Shown here: piece by piece, positions 29,366-32,330 of the stretch
Layout of the letters: each line of letters starts with the position of its first letter
Numbering within the stretch: the first letter of the stretch is position 1
Source: an uncultured Opitutaceae bacterium
GTDB taxonomy: Bacteria > Verrucomicrobiota > Verrucomicrobiia > Opitutales > Opitutaceae
Reading direction: 5' to 3'
DNA: 32,330 nucleotides
Assembly: GCA_937942145.1 (NCBI GenBank)
Contig: CALDFV010000240.1
Span: forward strand, 1 to 32,330
The notes under the pieces: model-generated
The model's database searches: none
What the model was told of the DNA's origin: nothing
Seen by the model: only the letters and a program-made list of their open reading frames with translations
Position numbers and translations under genes: made by a program

Positions 29366-29448
29366 AGAATATTGAGATAAGGATATTTACTCTGTTCAAG
29401 AGACGCGATCGTCGAGACAAATAACTCTGATGCCTTCCAGCAGCTACT

Positions 29449-29988
29449 TCACTCGCCTATGAAAACATGGTCGCCGGCTTCCACGGAATTGTACAGAGCC
29501 AGCATATCGACGTTCGATAGTTGAATGCAGCCCCCACTGGCAGGGCGACCAATCTTGTTTTCATGGTTCGTGCCGTGAATGTAGATGAATCTCGAGTAGG
29601 AGTCGCAGTCCTCTCCTTTGTTGAACCCCGGCTCAAGTCCCTCAAGCCAGAGAATCCGAGTGGTAATTAAGTTGGGTTTCTGGTCAGCAGAATCGAGATC
29701 CTGATAGCGTTTGCCGATGCTGACCCGTCCCTTGAAGACTTCGCCCAGCACGGCTCCGTTTCCGATTTTATCGCGAATTCGATGCAGACCCAGCGGCGTC
29801 CCTCCGGAACCGTCAGTATTGGAAGGCGGTTTTAGTCCGGTAGATACCTTGTATTCGATGAGAGTCTGGTTGTTTTCGAGGAGGTACAAAGCCTGCTTTT
29901 CGATTGATACCAGCAAGCGTCGCGCTGAGGGCTTGATATTTAGCGCTTCAACCTTATCGGTGTACGGCTGATTTAATTCGGGAATCAT
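29449..29988 (-). CDS. L,D-transpeptidase (YkuD family)
   Basis: RLLVSIEKQALYLLENNQTLIEYKVSTG and YIHGTNHENKIGRPASGGCIQLSNVDMLALY (HGT...S.GCI/R catalytic motif). ATG at 29988 taken; the ORF extends to a TTG at 30093. Confidence 0.88.
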   Translation of the reverse strand: MIPELNQPYTDKVEALNIKPSARRLLVSIEKQALYLLENNQTLIEYKVSTGLKPPSNTDGSGGTPLGLHRIRDKIGNGAVLGEVFKGRVSIGKRYQDLDSADQKPNLITTRILWLEGLEPGFNKGEDCDSYSRFIYIHGTNHENKIGRPASGGCIQLSNVDMLALYNSVEAGDHVFIGE

Positions 29989-30103
29989 TTGGAGAGTATG
30001 GTCGATCGGCAACCGTCCAGAGTTGATTGAATGATCCGAGCGGGTCCATTCGTTTCCATCGAAGACGATGGATCGGATAGAAATTTTAGACAAATTTAGA
30101 ACA

Positions 30104-31105
30104 ATGGGTTACAAAGTAGGTATTGTGGGCGCGACCGGAGCGGTCGGCCAGGAGCTGATTTCTCTCTTGGAGAGCAGAAAGTTTCCGCTGGATGAGTTGA
30201 AACTCTTCGCGTCGAGCCGCTCTGCGGGCAAGAGCATGTCAGCATTGGGGGAGTCTGTCATCATTGAAGAGGCGACCGAGTCGTGTTTCGATGGACTGGA
30301 CTTCGCGATATTTTCTGCGAGTGGAACTTTGTCGAAGGCGCTTTGCCCCGCAGCGGCAGCAGCGGGTGTCGTAGCGATCGATAATAGCTCGGCCTTTAGA
30401 ATGGATCCGAGTGTCCCTCTTGTCATACCGGAAATCAATGCGGCAGCGGCAAGGGAGCATAAGGGAATTATCGCGAATCCTAACTGTACAACCGCTATCA
30501 CCTTAATGGCGACGTTTCCGCTGCATCAGCGTTTTGGATTGAAGCGCTTGATTACCTCAACCTACCAAGCGGTCAGTGGAAGCGGGGTTGCGGCTATGGC
30601 GGAACTAAAAAACCAAATGGGCCAGATTTCCCGCGGGGAAGCGGTTGCAGTGGAGGCCTATCCTTACCAGATCGCTCTAAACGCGTTGCCGCATGTCGAT
30701 TCGTTCCTGGATTCTGGATATACTAAGGAGGAGATGAAGATGTTGAATGAAAGCCGGAAGATCATGGATTTGCCCGATCTGATTGCGTCCTGTACTTGTG
30801 TTAGGGTTCCGGTGATGCGCTCGCATTCGGTTTCGGTGAATGCTGAATTTGAAAAAGAGGTCTCTGTCGAGGAGGCGAGAGTAGCCATCGAATCAGCTCC
30901 GGGTATTGAGTTGGTGGATGACCCAGAAAACGGCAGATATCCGATGCCGCTTGATTTCGCGGAAAAGGAGGCTTGTGGAGTGGGTCGTTTTCGCAAAGAC
31001 CTCGCCTTTGAAAATGGGCTGGCCTACTGGGTGGTAGGGGATCAGCTCTGGAAAGGGGCGGCGCTGAATGCGATACAGATCGCTGAGTGCCTTTGCGAAG
31101 GATAA
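30104..31105 (+). CDS. asd: Aspartate-semialdehyde dehydrogenase
   Basis: MGYKVGIVGATGAVGQELISLLESRKFP, IANPNCTTAITLMATFPLHQRFGLKRLITSTYQAVSGSG; ATG at 30104. Confidence 0.95.
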   Translation: MGYKVGIVGATGAVGQELISLLESRKFPLDELKLFASSRSAGKSMSALGESVIIEEATESCFDGLDFAIFSASGTLSKALCPAAAAAGVVAIDNSSAFRMDPSVPLVIPEINAAAAREHKGIIANPNCTTAITLMATFPLHQRFGLKRLITSTYQAVSGSGVAAMAELKNQMGQISRGEAVAVEAYPYQIALNALPHVDSFLDSGYTKEEMKMLNESRKIMDLPDLIASCTCVRVPVMRSHSVSVNAEFEKEVSVEEARVAIESAPGIELVDDPENGRYPMPLDFAEKEACGVGRFRKDLAFENGLAYWVVGDQLWKGAALNAIQIAECLCEG

Positions 31106-31173
31106 GCAGGTTGCGCTGCCAAGGATGAAATATCGAGTTGCCGAAGTCACGGAATTCTAAATAGTCAGTTCAC

Positions 31174-31635
31174 ATGAGTTTGCGAATCTTGGCCCTTTTG
31201 GGGGGAATGATAACCCTTTGTTTGTCTAGCCTCATTGCCCAGACAGACATAGCTCCCTATGCGTCCGAAGCGGATTTAGGGAAGCTCATTGGGCAGAAGG
31301 CTAGACTGGAAGGGGTCTATCATAGAGACGCTTTCAATGCTCCTGCCATCGCGATCAGTGGCCGTGTCTACTATTTATTAGAGAATCCTCCCAATAAACG
31401 GTCCTACAAATTTCCTTCAGAAAGCAGTTTCGCGAGTATCGAAGGGATCCTTTACTTGTACGATGGGGACCTGCAGTTCAATGAGCTCTACAGCGCGATT
31501 GGCAAGCGGTACTATTTTTTTAGTATGGATGACGCTAGGATCAAATTTGGCGTCTCGCTTAAATCGAAAAACCAACCGAGGGAAATTGTTCCAGCAACCA
31601 AACCGGCCGTAGACCCGGATGCGTCGCGTTTTTAG
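31174..31635 (+). CDS. Hypothetical secreted protein
   Basis: 153 aa with an N-terminal signal peptide (ILALLGGMITLCLSSLIAQ); no family recognised. Confidence 0.55.
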   Translation: MSLRILALLGGMITLCLSSLIAQTDIAPYASEADLGKLIGQKARLEGVYHRDAFNAPAIAISGRVYYLLENPPNKRSYKFPSESSFASIEGILYLYDGDLQFNELYSAIGKRYYFFSMDDARIKFGVSLKSKNQPREIVPATKPAVDPDASRF

Positions 31636-31860
31636 GTGCTGTAGAGAATCAAGTCGTCGATCTCGCTGATGCCTTGGAGATGGCGATGATGCGGAAGGAA
31701 GGGTTGGATTGAAGCTGACGATTGCGAGTCTCTCGCGAAAACCTTTCGTGTTATTCCGTCATCGCTCCCTAGGTGGATTCGCCAAAGCCATTGAGGTTCC
31801 TGTGGGGTCATTGGCTGGAAGAAACTTTCTTATAAAAGAAAATCGGCCGACGGAAAGTGG

Positions 31861-32330
31861 TGCGAGAGGAGGGATTGGATTGAACCTGGAATGGTTCAAG
31901 TCCTCTGGACTAACGCTTCGCGTCAATCCATCTTCGCTCCTTGAGTCGCTTCGTCTAACCCCTTGGGGGTTGCTCGTCCCTCCTTCGATACGCTTGCGGG
32001 CAAATAGCCTTCTTGAGTAAGGGGGATCTGCGGGCGAGAAAATGGTGCGCGAGGAGGGATTGGATTGAACCTGGAACGGTTCAAGTCCTCCGGACTAACG
32101 CTTTGCGTGATCCCATCTTTGCTCCTTGAGTCGCTTCGTCTAACCCCTTGGGGGTTCTCGTCCCTCCTTCGTTACGCTTGCGGGCCAATAGCCTTCTTGA
32201 GTAAGGGGAATCTGCGGGTGAGAAAATGGTGCGCGAGGAGGGATTGGATTGAACCTGGAACGGTTCAAGTCCTCCGGACTAACGCTTCGCGTGATCCCAT
32301 CTTCGCTCCTTCAGTCGCTTCGTCGAACCC
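31861..32330. repeat. Tandem repeat array, ~184-185 bp unit, at least 2.5 copies, continuing beyond the window
   Basis: Near-identical units begin TGCG(A/C)GAGGAGGGATTGGATTGAACC at 31861, 32046 and 32230 (spacings 185 and 184). Each contains GGATTGAACC...GGTTCAAGTCC, and the first two also contain CTAACCCCTTGGGGGTT. Confidence 0.95.

Noticed and set aside
31640-31730. Minus-strand stretch ...SIQPFLPHHRHLQGISEIDDLILYST* as a gene C-terminal remnant
   Set aside because: Too short and no family recognised; cannot be supported without a database search.
31709-32020. 103-aa ORF running into the tandem repeats
   Set aside because: Repeat spacing is not a multiple of three and no domain is recognisable, so it is probably non-coding.

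Overview
The window looks like a chromosomal segment of a Verrucomicrobia-type (Opitutae-like) bacterium; this lineage is inferred from gene content only. From left to right it carries: a gamma-glutamyltransferase-like enzyme; a PSD1/DUF1549-DUF1553 cytochrome and DUF1501 pair; an FGly-type sulfatase; a decayed Tat-exported mandelate racemase/muconate lactonizing enzyme gene; a bacterial protein with the full set of PRMT-like motifs; an alpha/beta hydrolase; a REC-PAS-PAS-REC signalling protein; a minus-strand pyruvate dehydrogenase operon (E1alpha, E1beta, E2); and a NUDIX hydrolase. Next comes a five-gene pilus-like locus that resembles the Akkermansia Amuc_1098-Amuc_1102 cluster in order and type: small secreted protein, PilM with a PilN-like C-terminus, Amuc_1100-like, Amuc_1099-like, and PilQ-like secretin. 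It is followed by a stand-alone 5'-3' exonuclease, a tRNA with CAT anticodon, a TPR protein, a DinG-type helicase, an L,D-transpeptidase and aspartate-semialdehyde dehydrogenase. The window ends inside a ~185-bp tandem repeat array with conserved internal hairpins. The observations most worth following up are the Amuc_1098-1102-like pilus locus, the bacterial PRMT-like protein, the pseudo-receiver signalling protein and the terminal repeat array.
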